Shown here one piece after another: positions 11,601-22,386 of a stretch of DNA of 64,000 nt. The stretch is from NCBI GenBank assembly GCA_947396885.1, contig OX377205.1:66002969-66066968 (forward strand). Reading direction: 5' to 3'. The position numbers and the translations under genes were made by a program. The first letter of the stretch is position 1. Every line of letters starts with the position of its first letter. The notes under the pieces were generated by a model, which searched no databases, was not told where the DNA came from, and saw only the letters and a list, made by a program, of their open reading frames with translations. The DNA is from Heligmosomoides polygyrus polygyrus. Its lineage: Eukaryota > Nematoda > Chromadorea > Rhabditida > Heligmosomidae.

Positions 11601-11618
11601 TAACTGCATCAAATACGG

Positions 11619-11630
11619 CAGCCTTTCAGC
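11619..11630 (+). promoter_or_regulatory. Candidate spliced-leader trans-splice acceptor
   Basis: GCAGCCTTTCAG lies one base before the ATG at 11631. TTTCAG is the nematode 3' splice consensus, and placing it immediately before the start codon is typical of spliced-leader addition. An upstream cis exon cannot be excluded from sequence alone. Confidence 0.5.
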
Positions 11631-14600
11631 ATGTCGCTCTTTCATCTGGATGTCCGCTCAGATGATGGCATCGCCTATCGAACGGACATCAGCCCTGTCA
11701 CGTTGATGTTTTTTGACACGGTCGTGGCTGAGATGTCGCGCAACTGTGGCGCCTTCGAGTACTTCGAGTGTAGGTTCTCTGAAGATTTCAGCGCTTCTGG
11801 TATCGCATCTTCATCGTATGACGGTAACATGTAGAGCGGACGACAAAAGCTCTGCTCCCGTAAACGCTGAAGTATGCTATTCTGTTCTTGGAACAACTTT
11901 TCTGTTTTGTGAATGAGCCTCCTGGCAGTCCTCCTTTATATTCGTCATTAAGCTGCCTCCCTTTCCTGCGTGCTTGTCGCTTTGTGTCAGCCTGTGGTGT
12001 TCAGATGAAGACGAGGACGGCGATCGGATAGCCATACGAAGTGACGATGACATGTCTGCCTTTGTGACGTTCTTGGAAAAAGAACAAGCCGCTATTATCT
12101 GGCTAGGTGAGGTAGTTACGTCATCAAGCATGCGGTGTGTTCTAAAGGAAAGATGAGCTTTTGAACATTGTGGCATCGACTGTCATGCAATCGACTTTTC
12201 CTTGAAGTTTGGGCTTTCGAGGTCTCAGGTGTATGTCGTAAATGGATAGCACCGCGAGAATCCCACCCTCCAAATAGTGACTGTTTATTTTTTGCCTAGT
12301 CCTTGAACACGAGGAGCTAGAGGCCGTCGAAGTTTAGTATGGGATCGCATCGTCAGCGCTTGTACACACGCATGCGTGCTGCGTGTTGATTTAAGAGAGG
12401 CTACTGCAAGTTGATCTGTTGCTCAGGGGTGAGCGGTGCTGCTTTATATACGTAGGTGAGAGGTCAGGTGGTCGACCACGTCTCCAGTCAAACCTTTGCA
12501 TTTCTAGCGTTGTTTCTTTACCTTCTGAGCTTTTCGAAGGAATAAATTCCGCTAAATGCTCCCAAGTGCGTGTTTAGTAAAAGCCTTTAATGAGTTTCCG
12601 CCCTCCCTATATACGACACCTTGTAATTTTCTGGAAGTTTTTGGCAGCACCCTTAACTAAATCGACTGCTAACCCTCCCAACTATCGACATAAGAAAACA
12701 GCCCACGAGAAAGAGTGTCCTTTTGTCGTCACCTGATATGTGCCGCACATGCCCAAGGAAGGACAACCGACTGTTGCGCAAGTCCCTGGTACTACGAGAC
12801 ATAAAACGTGAACTTCGAGGGTCCCTAGCTCCTTGAGTCCAAGGTCTCAGCAAAAATCGTACTTTTCTACTATTTAGAGACTGGAGATTTTACCAGTGGC
12901 ATTCATTTCCGCCGTTCAGACATACACTTGAGACTCTTCTCTGGTTAGATTACATTTAACTGTTTGAAATATGGCTCATTACCGTTTTGTCATATGTCCA
13001 TAAGTGCTCTTGTCTTTTAAAGGTTGCTAGAGATTACCCGGGATGTGTTGCTTTCAGACACCGGTTTTCCTAGTTAGATACCCTGCTACCTGAAGAAGTA
13101 CACTGACTCGTGCCACCTACCATTCCACATTCGGTGCAAAAAGTCTTACTATGAACGCGGCCATTTCTTGTCAATAAATTCGATGCAAATACTTTCAGTT
13201 TTTAGTTAGAGCGCCACCAGTGATACTCGATGACATACCAGTAATTCTTCCTACGGATCTCAAGCGCCTAAATCTGATATCTCATGGACAAATGGGCAGC
13301 GTCTACAGGTACATATTGCTGAAATTCTACAAGTACCGCTATGTCCACTATAACTTATCATAGAAAGCCCATCTCTCCTGTAATGTAAGCTAATTGATAT
13401 CGGCTATTTTTATCTGGTGTCTTGCCTTGATTCTTCTGTGTTATACGAGAACTCCGTAGTAGAGCACGTTGTGCTTTGTTCATCTATTACATACCATTTT
13501 CACGTCAAACTGGACACTCTTCTAAGCTAGCCTTAGATTTTTGAAATCAAAGCGAACTCTTCCAAATCGAAATGACCCTTAAGCAGGTCACTAAGACGGT
13601 TAGAATAATTTTTTGTCCAAGAAAAATTTGGTAAAACTTTTTTTGAAATTTTTTAGTTCACATGCTCCAAGATGTGTAATAATTTTATAAAAATTTTATT
13701 TTTCAAGGGACGATAATAAATTAAATTTTGTTTTTAAGCGCAGCAAGGCAGCAATCATGTAATGCATTAAAAGACTGGATCACGCCATGCACTCGAAAAC
13801 CAAGTCGTAAAGTTTATTTGATTGATAGTGTAAATACTGCTTGCATGCAGAAAGAAATCTAGGATATGTGTGTTTTTACACTTGTTTATGTTGCACCGTT
13901 TACAGATGTGAAACTCCATGCATACAGCAATTTACTATCAATCGAATAAAAACAGCGACGTCTTAGACGAGTGCCTGGCGCATTTTTTCCACAGAAAAAT
14001 AACGTCATTCTGCTCTTTAAAGCAGCCTACAAACCATTATTTTTCCACAGAAAGTTGAGAATTTTGTACAATTTCAAACGAACAAATACAATTTTGTACA
14101 ATTTTCATTTATTGGTTAAGTGAATTAAAACTTCAAAGAAATCGCACTAAAATTTTGCTTGTACAAAAAAATTATTCTGACCATTTTGGGTAGCCTTTAA
14201 TTTGATGTTGAAGAAGCTCGCTTCGATTTGGAAGAGTTGGTTTTGATTCCAAGTCTTAGGCTAGCTTAGAAAAGTGTCCAATTTGACGTGAAAGGTGTCC
14301 AATTCACCTGAAAGTGGTATATCTGCCTGCCAGTACATTTAAAGCAACCGTTCAAGGAGTATTCACACGCCCACCGATCGTGTTCTTGCCGTGAAATGCA
14401 TATCTCTGGATGAGTACGACGAGCAGCGGGATAGCGTATTTAAGGAACTGGCTCTTATGAAGAAGGTTCGTTTTGCCTTCCCAGCGTACGAGTATAAAAT
14501 TTGGCGGAGAAAAACAGAAACGTCTTCGCGATAACTAGTCGACACACATAATGGATAGTCTTCAGTACCGCCTTTAATAACGTTTACTTTTTAAGCTATC

Positions 14601-17600
14601 TTGAAATTCAGTCCTTGAAGTGCTTTCAGTGCTCCGCTTGTGAATCTGTCGTTGCGCTTCTAGGAGCATGTGTGGACTCACAGGTTCTGTACATCTGCCT
14701 GGAATACATGGATGGAGGCACCATTGGGCGATATGGTATGCTTTCTGTGATTCTCACTCACCGGAAAAATAGAATAAGATTACACTTCCACGGGCACTTT
14801 TGTTGAGGAACGTAGTCCAAATTCAAAGAATCCTCATTGGTCTCAGGTATTGCCTTGCTTTGGCGCGGTGCTGTAGGGGTGAGTTGTCAGGTGGGGGATG
14901 CCATTTGATGTTAGAACTGTACAGCTTTACGAAAAAAAGTCCTGATACAATTTACCTCAACTCCTTTGTAACACCGTATGCCCAACAGAAACGATACAGG
15001 TGCTCCTCTCATAGCAGTTTCTCTGCGCTGGTACTCATTGGCTAGAAAACGCGTATTCGTTGTTGTCACAGTATTGTACCCCCTCCGACTCCAATTTGGA
15101 GTGGATAATCAATCGATGAAGAATTCGTGGTGCATGGCGGATCGGTTAGCAGTACGGAGCGAAAGCACCACTGAAAAAAGCACCAAACAGGATTCATCAA
15201 CGACTTACAGCAATTTAGCAAAGAAAATTACAGCCGAAATCCCCGATAGCGCAGCTTATCAAGCTGTATGGTGAGCGATAAGCCGCGTTACCTGGGTAAT
15301 CCGCGGTGAATTTTCTGTTAAAGTTTTGTAAGTCGTTGATGAATCCGACCACTGGACACAGTAATAGCGCTATCAGCGTACGACTAGCATCAGTATACAA
15401 GATTCTACGAGATTTATCATTTTCTCAGAAACACTGGTATTACTGCACAGAAATCTGCGTGAGATACGCCTCATCGAACCCCGCGCGGACAAAATGTGCC
15501 GTTCAACATGGGATGCTGCTGCAGCAGAGAAGCGCAGCCTCCTCCTACTTGACCCAGCGGCATAGGCGCGAGTTTCTAAGCGTCTGGATACGAAAAACGG
15601 GTCACCTAAGTTGCGCAACAAGCGTCTGGAGTCAGAAGGGGTGACGCCGTCGTCGTACGACGAGCGGCCGCATTCAGAATTCAACATGGGGTGCTGCTGC
15701 ACTCCTCCTGCTTGACACAGCGGCAATTGCGCGCGCTTCTGAGCGTCCTGATTCCGCATACGTGTCGCGGACGTCTGCCGTGTGCATGGGAGGACCAGTA
15801 CGGGGACGAGGGAAGTAGGGAGGACCCCTAGGGTGTACTAGGAGGGTTACCAGGAAGGAAAGGAACAACCTGGAGGAGGGAGCAGAAAGGGGAAACCAGC
15901 AAGAAGAGACCAGTAAGGGAGTCAATAGTGAAAACAAGGAAATGGGCCGGAGTTGGTCTTGTTACGTATAAGACCTTATAATGATAAAAATGTAACAAAG
16001 CACGACAAATGACAAATGCACAACTGTTAGCAAAGGATTTGCCCCTACAATTTGCCAATACTATGTCGTTACAAACCCGCTTCAAAGAACGCCTTTGGAT
16101 GATATGTGATGCAGCCAGTTGTAGAGCCCATGTACTTCGTAAGTGTTTCTTTCCGTGTACTTGAAATTCTGCACATTATCACATCGTACAAGACGCTTTT
16201 TCGTTTAAAATCAGTGCTAAGACAGAAGTAGTAGTTAATTCGAGTAAAGACCGGTGGATCATCTCAATGCCACCTTTGACAAAAAAAATCACTGCTGCAC
16301 CATGTTGAAGGGCGATGAGCTTAAATAGAAATTGGCATTCTGCTATTGGCTCTTTGCAGTTTTTTGATACGGTGTTCGCGATCACCTCTGCACTGAAGTT
16401 AATTTCTTTCAACACTTGGTGTGAGTGTGGGATAAATGTCGATTTACAAAAGTTTTACCAGGGAAGTTGTATGGCTGAACGGCGGGAATGGATAGCACTA
16501 AGAACATCTCCATCCTTCGTATAGTAAAGAAGTAGATTCTAGTTTTGCTGAGTCCTTGAACACAGGGAGCTAGTCCCCCCCCCCTCCCAGTTCACTTCGG
16601 GATCGTCAGCGGAGCATACGCAGTGTGTGCCAATGCGTTGATTCAAGAGAGGCAGCGAAAGAGTCGACTGTAATTGGGTCGGTGGCGCAGGGGTGAGAGA
16701 GGCTACTTCGTAGGTGGAAGGCCAGGTGTTCGATTCGCGTCCATTGCCGGATCTTTCCAATTTTATTGTCAATTCTTTTTTTAGTATTTATCAGTTTCCC
16801 AACTTTTTGTGGGCCTATATTTCACTATAGGCTGTTGAGTAGGAGCTTTTTATTAGTCCCCTCCTTATATAAACCTTACGTATTTTGCTGAAAATTTTTA
16901 GGACTAATGACTAGGTGAAGTATGAACAGTCCCAACTATCGAGATAAACGAATGGGCAGCAATCACGAGCAGCTCATGATGGCACCAGTCCACGATGCTC
17001 AAGGGAAGCAAGCCGACTGTAACCCTCTTGCAACTATTGTCCACCGAAATTTCAAAAACGGATAAGATATTCGTGATCAGCACTCCATATAACCTCTGGG
17101 TGGAGTATGGGTGAATGATTTTTCACCTTCGTCTAGACCACTTAGGTGGTGAAAGTAGAATAAAGCCGCTCCAGATTTACTCATGTTACCGTTTGGTCAG
17201 AACATCGTAAACCTATGTCGCGGCGAATCAACGTGACAAACTTTTCGCAGATATCTCTCCGCCGCCATCTTTAAGAAAAGATATATCCCTAGCAACTTTT
17301 AAAAGCTCGACTCACTAGATGCCTTTCAAGACCACTCAATGTGCCGTCCAGCAAAGAAGGTAGGCTTCCTACCGAAGAAGATGACAGAGAGTCATGGTCG
17401 CTGATATAATGGAACCTGCCTGCCAACAACAGTGCGTCTAGTTGTATCCCTTCGAGGACGGGTAGAGTACCACCGGACAACAATCGGCTGTCGTTCCTTG
17501 AGCATGTGTGGCACATGTCAGGCAACGACGATTGGACACTCAGTCTCTACTTGTGGCCTAGTACCATCATGAGCTGCACGTGATTGCTGCTACTTCACTT

Positions 17601-19934
17601 ATGTCGATAGTATGGAAGGTTCATACCCCATTTAGTCAAAGATCCCACAAAAATTTGCAGCAAAATACGGAAGGTAGCGTAGGAGGGGCAACTAATGAAG
17701 ACCTCTTACTCAACACGGATTTGGGAGTCTATAGTGAAATATAGGCCCAAGAAAAGTTGGCATTTTGATGAATAAGAATAAAGGACGGCGTTACTCAATC
17801 CCCACGAAATCAGTGCAGGATAGAGCTGCAGGGCCAAGGGAAGTGATTAGAAATGCGATGCCTCCATGTGATGGCAGGGAACCCAGAAATCTTGTCCTCG
17901 GCGCGCCTTTCGCCCCACCCCTTTCTGAGGGCGGTATATCCAGCGACTCTCCGCCCATTGGTTTACGCTGACGGTGCGGAACTTGGATTCCCCTCGCTCC
18001 AAAGGCTCAGCAGAAACGAGGCATATTTTTCTGCGGTATGAAAGGTGGGAATTCTCGCAGTGCTATCCATTTCCGCCATTCATTTCCGCCACTTCCCTGA
18101 TTAGCAGCTGTTGTCGAATGCCCACCACCAGTCTTACCACTAGGCACTTATTCGACTTTAAGCAGAATTCTATGAAAGAAACTATAACGCGCCAGCGTCT
18201 ATAGCTATTGAAGCACATAGCTCTTTTTGAGTTCTTCCCACGTTTTCAGTCATAAACAGTATCACCTTCGGAAACTCAAGTATTCAGGTACCTTCCGTTG
18301 TAATTTCAATGTTTCGGTGCAGATCATCCGCAACTTTTTGACGGGCTCTCTATAAGTTTAACTCCTTCCACTGCTTACATTTCAAAATTTCCCTATGAAC
18401 TTGTACCAAAAGATCTCCATTTTCTGGTGCGGTCAGTTGAAGTGTCGAACGCTTTGCTTGACGATTGCACACACATTCTTTCGCAAAATTTAAAATGCCT
18501 AGTGACCTTTTCGTGTTTGACCTGTGATGACGAACTGTCTTGAATGTGTGAAGAGCAGCCTTTCCATAGCAAGCATACCATGAGTAAGTTGAGCCACTCC
18601 AAAGATAGAGATAGAACACTAAGGTTTAACAAACAACCGCATTCTCAGTTCTCAGTAGTTTGTAAAAGTCAGGAAATGAACGTTGTGCACAATTTTAGGG
18701 CGCACCGTACACCGTAAATCTCTACAGTTGCATGTTTTGAAGAATTACGCGAACGATATAAAAATTTTCACTGGTTTCTTCAAGTTCCCTAACTAGAAAG
18801 GAACATGGTTCATTTTTCCTATGAATGTTTTTAATGCGCATTCTAATACTTTAATGAGTAAAGATCTAGGGAGACTCTCCCCAGACCTGCAGAAGATTTG
18901 TCAGTATTAGTATGCCGCTAAATGCGCTGCTTGGTTTCTTACGTGGCTGATGGTTGAATTCATTTCGTTTCATGTTGTTCCCTTTCTTTTTTTTGTGTTT
19001 CTTTACAGTTTGTGTGCTAGGCAATGCTCTATGCCTTGAAAAAATAAATAAATAGGCGATTCCCCACAAGATGAAGCTTGAAGGAGAACTTATACTGAGA
19101 GTAAGCAAGACTTATGTCAATAAATGGCAGGCTTTTTCAGCTCCAGTACCTGCTGAAGTACTGAAGTTCGTAAGTCACAGCATCCTCGATGGACTAACCT
19201 ATCTATGGAGCCTTAAGATTATTCATCGAGTTGAGTGACCTATTTATGGGCTTTTAATAGGCTGTCCAGTTGCCTTTATTACAACCATTTCATATTTGAA
19301 GCCCAGCAACATCCTTGTGAACTCCTCGGGATACGTGAAGCTTTCTGACTTCGGTCTGTCTAAGGTTATGGAACATTCCATAACGCGGACCTACGTCGGT
19401 ACCACGAGATATATGGCACCTGAGCGAATCCGTGGAGGCGTCTATAGGTGAGGGTTCGTTGTCGTCCGTTGTGACCGAGGAAATTGTTCCTCCAGTTCCG
19501 CTCGGTTATAGTTCAACTCAGGATCGAATCGGACATATGGAGCTTCGGGCTGTCGCTATGGGAACTGGCACTGGGGCGTTTCCCATTTCCAACCGTCAGT
19601 GCTGATGAGCTGTCCACAGCAGCCTTCTCAGATGTGCCGGACGTTCGAAGCTGTCCCACCAAAATTACTGATCTGCCGAAGGAGCTTCAAGAATTGATCT
19701 ATGGATGGTGAGTCTCTCGCGCTAAAGATACACCTCATCACTTAACGCAGTTATGTGAACCCTGCGCGGCTATACCCAGCTGGGAGGAGAAGTCGTAGTT
19801 CATGGCCATCATCATGGCCATCTTTTGCCCTTGAATCAATCATACATACGTTCACGTCAATGATACATGAATCCAAAAATTCCGTTTTAGTCTCCAACAC
19901 GATGTGCAGCAGCGGTGGAAAGCAGACGACTTGA
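11631..19934 (+). CDS. MAP2K5: PB1-domain MAP kinase kinase, MEK5/MAP2K5 type (disrupted at the catalytic loop)
   Basis: Dual-specificity kinase expected to activate an ERK5-class MAP kinase. Exons: 11631-11769, 12005-12106, 13206-13308, 14357-14465, 14630-14735, 19141-19231, 19294-19447, 19522-19707 and a likely last exon 19751-19934. The first two encode a PB1 domain with the acidic motif [17 protein letters not shown]. Exon 3 has the glycine loop ([10 protein letters not shown]), exon 4 the ATP-binding Lys (VLAVKC), exon 5 [11 protein letters not shown], exon 6 [12 protein letters not shown], exon 7 [12 protein letters not shown], the DFG motif and [14 protein letters not shown], exon 8 [22 protein letters not shown]1 plus this kinase domain identifies MEK5. 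Splice phases agree except in exon 6, where one extra base near 19200 breaks the frame, and at intron 6, which can restore HRD only with TT...AT ends. The last exon ([12 protein letters not shown]...) fits subdomain XI poorly. It could be a decaying gene or an assembly error. AATAAA at 20038. Confidence 0.8.
12590..12840. repeat. Single arm of the foldback family seen at 16798-17762
   Basis: CCAACTATCGACATAAG followed by AGTGTCC..TCGTC..CTGA.ATGTGCC.CACATGC and GGACAACCGACTGTTG matches the inner part of the foldback arms at 16930-17040 and 17430-17610. It lies in intron 2 of the kinase gene. Confidence 0.55.
13492..14320. mobile_element. Internally deleted mariner derivative in intron 3 of the kinase gene
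   Basis: Left end ACCATTTTCACGTCAAACTG and right end TTTGACGTGAAAGGTGTCC form inverted ends with TA at the borders. The same ends bound the longer element at 49111-50740, and the inner segments GCTCTTTAAAGCAGCCTA and CAAACCATTATTTTTCC also match it. The transposase frame is gone (829 bases against about 1630), so this is a MITE-like deletion derivative. Confidence 0.75.
15186..15352. repeat. Imperfect inverted repeat
   Basis: GGATTCATCAACGACTTACA at about 15190 is mirrored by TGTAAGTCGTTGATGAATCC near 15328-15347, with the arms continuing inward through AAAGAAAATT. The centre contains GCTTATCAAGCTGTATGG. Confidence 0.6.
16675..16750 (+). repeat. tRNA-derived SINE head
   Basis: GGTCGGTGGCGCAGGGGTGA resembles a polymerase III A box and GTGTTCGATTCGCGTCC a B box about 45 bases further. 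A diverged copy is at 12415-12480. No functional cloverleaf is apparent. Confidence 0.45.
16798..17762. mobile_element. Foldback (inverted-repeat) element, about 965 bp
   Basis: The left end CCAACTTTTTGTGGGCCTAT is mirrored at the right end by ATAGGCCCAAGAAAAGTTGG. Similarity of the arms continues for roughly 250 bases each (TATTTTGCTG.AAATTTTT, AATCACG.GCAGCTCATGAT). No ORF, so non-autonomous; part of an arm is also found at 12590-12840. Confidence 0.7.
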
Positions 19935-20034
19935 TGAGCTCGGACTACATCAAAGCAGCGTATCCGATGGACCGTTGTGTTATAAAGGAATTCATAGCGA
20001 GAAATATGCCTATTTAGGCTACTTGTGTGAAATA

Positions 20035-20060
20035 TGAAATAAAGCCGGGTATCATTCAAT
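20035..20060 (+). terminator. Probable polyadenylation site of the MEK5-like gene
   Basis: AATAAA at 20038-20043, about 105 bases after the proposed TGA stop at 19932-19934. This fits a nematode 3' UTR length and supports 19751-19934 as the terminal exon. Confidence 0.45.
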
Positions 20061-20409
20061 GTCGGATAAATAAGAATTGGGATCTTTGTAAAGAAAAAAA
20101 TGACAGTCACAACGACTAATTCAAAATCTGCAAGAGACATAGCTAAGTAATACGGATGAAGTTAGTAATGTTTCCTATTAGTTTTAGAAGTGTGTCTCGT
20201 AGCAACTTCACTGCGAACATGATCGCAACTATTGCTCTGATCCATCACCAAGATGTGCTGCTCGTCCTTCGGATTTCTATGGAGAGCGTTTTTGTTCTGA
20301 CTTTTAATTCTTCTTACTGTGACCAAAACTGCAATCTCATCCGCCTTGCGTTGTTGGTCACGTTGCTGCCTCTTCTTGTCTCGATCACTCTACCCTACTC
20401 TAGGGAAGG

Positions 20410-20610
20410 GGTCGTTACAGATACAGGCCAAGTATTCTCACGACTACAGGGGTCGGAATTTTTTCCGCAAAAGCTCGTGGGGGGGGGGTATTTAAGACCC
20501 TGATCACGAACCTGTCCTCCATTTTTTGTGCTACTACAGATTACAGTACGCTACGATGTAGGTAGGGTACGGGTAAGTGAAAGGTTGGAGACAGGATAGC
20601 AGCATCCACC
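20410..20610 (+). repeat. Diverged monomer of the dispersed minisatellite family
   Basis: Contains a G run, a TATTT..G.CCTGATCACGA segment and TAGGTAGGGTACGGGT, matching the unit repeated at 25740-26060 and present at 31440-31690 and 31930-32130. Confidence 0.5.
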
Positions 20611-20829
20611 ACATTCGTCTAGGAATGTTATTGCGGTGATGGCCACGAATTTCGCGTACGTTTTCGACTTTTGAATTTCTTGAGTGCTATTTTTAGCCTA
20701 AAATACGAACTTGCACGATTGAGTGAAAGAAAAGGTTAGAGAGAAGAAAGTGCCCGTGTTTCTTGAAGACAGCCGATAACTGACAAAAGTGCCACAAAGC
20801 GAAAAAAAGCTCCTAAGAAGGTATTGGTC

Positions 20830-22110
20830 GTTGCAGAAGTCACCCATTACAACGATACCTACGAAGGGCGAAGGGTCGCGCGATGGAGAATTTGTAACGT
20901 CTTGCTAAGAACCGCCAAACCGAGGATATAAAGAAGTTCTTTGGCATCAATGATGAGAACGGCCACCTTCTTATGGGCCACGAAGAAGATCATTTCGAGG
21001 GAATTTCAACAGAAGAGTTCCCTCATCCGGCCGTCCCTTCTGTGGCTCCTTTTCAAGATACCGTCCCTCATATCACCGTGGAGGAAACTGAAACGGCCGG
21101 ACAGAAGGTGACACATGACAAGACGACTGGTTCAGATGATTTACCAGCAAATTTATGGAAGACGAAGGCCTGGTGCTTTGCTAAGTGGTTCGCCAAGTTT
21201 CTCAACAAGGTTGTAGCGGAGGAGGTGCATGATGGCTGGCGGAGAAATACGACCCTGGCTTCCTCAAATTATCGTTCGATTTTGCTCGAAGATGTACATG
21301 CTTTCACACAGCATGGACATCTTCGAGCGAATCCTCGATAGACGAATTCACGAAATCGTCAATTTCTCGACGACCAGTGTGGCTTTGTGGCTGGTTGTGG
21401 TGTCATTGATGCTATGTTATATCCCTCCCACCCCCTTCTGGTGGAGAAGCATCGCGAGAATCAAAAGCCCATGCATCCTACCTTTCTCGACTTAGAGAAG
21501 GCCTTTGATCGAGTACCGCGTGAGGTTATATGGTACGCTCCACTACAACACAGCGTTCTTGACGAACTTGTAGAGTGGATGCGATTTCTCTACATTTGCC
21601 CAAAGAGTCGAGTTCAAGCTGCAGTAGGCACCTCGATGGAGTTTCCCATCTCTGTCGGGGTGCATCAAGGTTCTGCACTTTCGCCACTCCTTTTTGTCTT
21701 TGTCATGAATGCCATTAGGGCCCGTTTATATTTCGCCGCCGAGCGACGCGACGCCACGTATTCTGGCCACATTGATCGAGCGACGCGATCGATCAATTCG
21801 GCCACTATACATGCCGTCGCGTCGCTCGGCGTCGGAAGTATAAGCGGGTCCTTACGCGAGATTTTCCGAAACCAGTCCCACGGACGTTGCTTTATACTGA
21901 CGACGTAATGCTCGCATGTGAAGATAAAAATGAACTCGAGCGGCAGTTGAAGGCTTGGTGTGACTGCTTGGAGATGCTCACGTTCCAACTGAACGTCAAG
22001 AAGACCGAGTACCTAACGACTAACATAAACAAGTCCGGCTCCATTAGCGATACTGACCTTCCCATCTCGGTGTTTAAATACTTGGGATCATTTCACACTG
22101 GAGTGCACCA
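20830..22110 (+). pseudogene. RTE-type LINE reverse transcriptase copy interrupted by a MITE
   Basis: Parallel to the better preserved copy at 38317-40242. It begins near TTGCAGAAGTCACCCATTAC, passes EEFPHPAVPSVAPFQDTV, then the polymerase segment DLEKAFDRVPREVIWYA (about 21490), PISVGVHQGSALSPLLFV (about 21650) and LYTDDVMLACEDKNELE (about 21888; the active-site YADD reads YTDD). A 134-bp foldback MITE sits between the last two (21718-21851). It ends within the thumb region near ISVFKYLGS. Frameshifts show it is inactive. Confidence 0.8.
21718..21851. mobile_element. Foldback MITE (134 bp) with TTA target duplication
   Basis: Ends GGGCCCGTTTATATTTCGCC and its imperfect complement (CGGAAGTATAAGCGGGTCC), with arms containing CGAGCGACGCGACG on both sides. 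TTA occurs directly outside each end (21715-21717 and 21852-21854). Removing the element and one TTA restores the continuity seen in the LINE copy at 39410-39430. Confidence 0.75.
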
Positions 22111-22261
22111 TCTCCGCCTCCTGGTACGGGCATGGATGTTTTAATGAGGTTGAGGACCACCAACGCTAATAGCAAGTTATCAGAGAAGATAGAAGCAATC
22201 ACTTTAAACTGCAGTAGCGTGTTTCCTTCTCCATTCAATAGATAGGAACATGACTTTGTCT

Positions 22262-22386
22262 GAAAAAAGTTAAATTTTTCGGTAAATTTAGGAATTTACC
22301 GGAAGTTTTCGTTAAAAGAATTTTCGCGAAAATGCCGGTAAATTCGTTAAACCGGTAAATCGTTAACCGGTAAACACTCCCCTGGC
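22262..22386. mobile_element. Solitary hAT-like terminus with CGGTAAA/CGTTAA words
   Basis: Dense CGGTAAA, CGTTAA and TTAACCGG words, ending AAACACTCCCCTGG. The layout resembles the subterminal regions of the hAT-like elements at 4516 and 36879, but the words differ (GGTAAA as well as GTTAA), so it is a related rather than identical family. No opposite end was found. Confidence 0.5.

Larger units (their letters stand above)
14736..19140. other. 4.4-kb intron of the MEK5-like gene
   Basis: Between kinase exons 5 and 6. It contains an inverted repeat near 15186-15352, diverged direct repeats near 15505-15600 and 15681-15760, a tRNA-like SINE head near 16680-16745, the foldback element 16798-17762 and single repeat arms near 16480 and 18050. 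No coding exon was recognised. Confidence 0.6.

Noticed and set aside
19160..19175. Canonical-looking donor GTAAGT inside kinase exon 6
   Set aside because: Using it would remove the conserved segment before the catalytic loop; kept as coding sequence.
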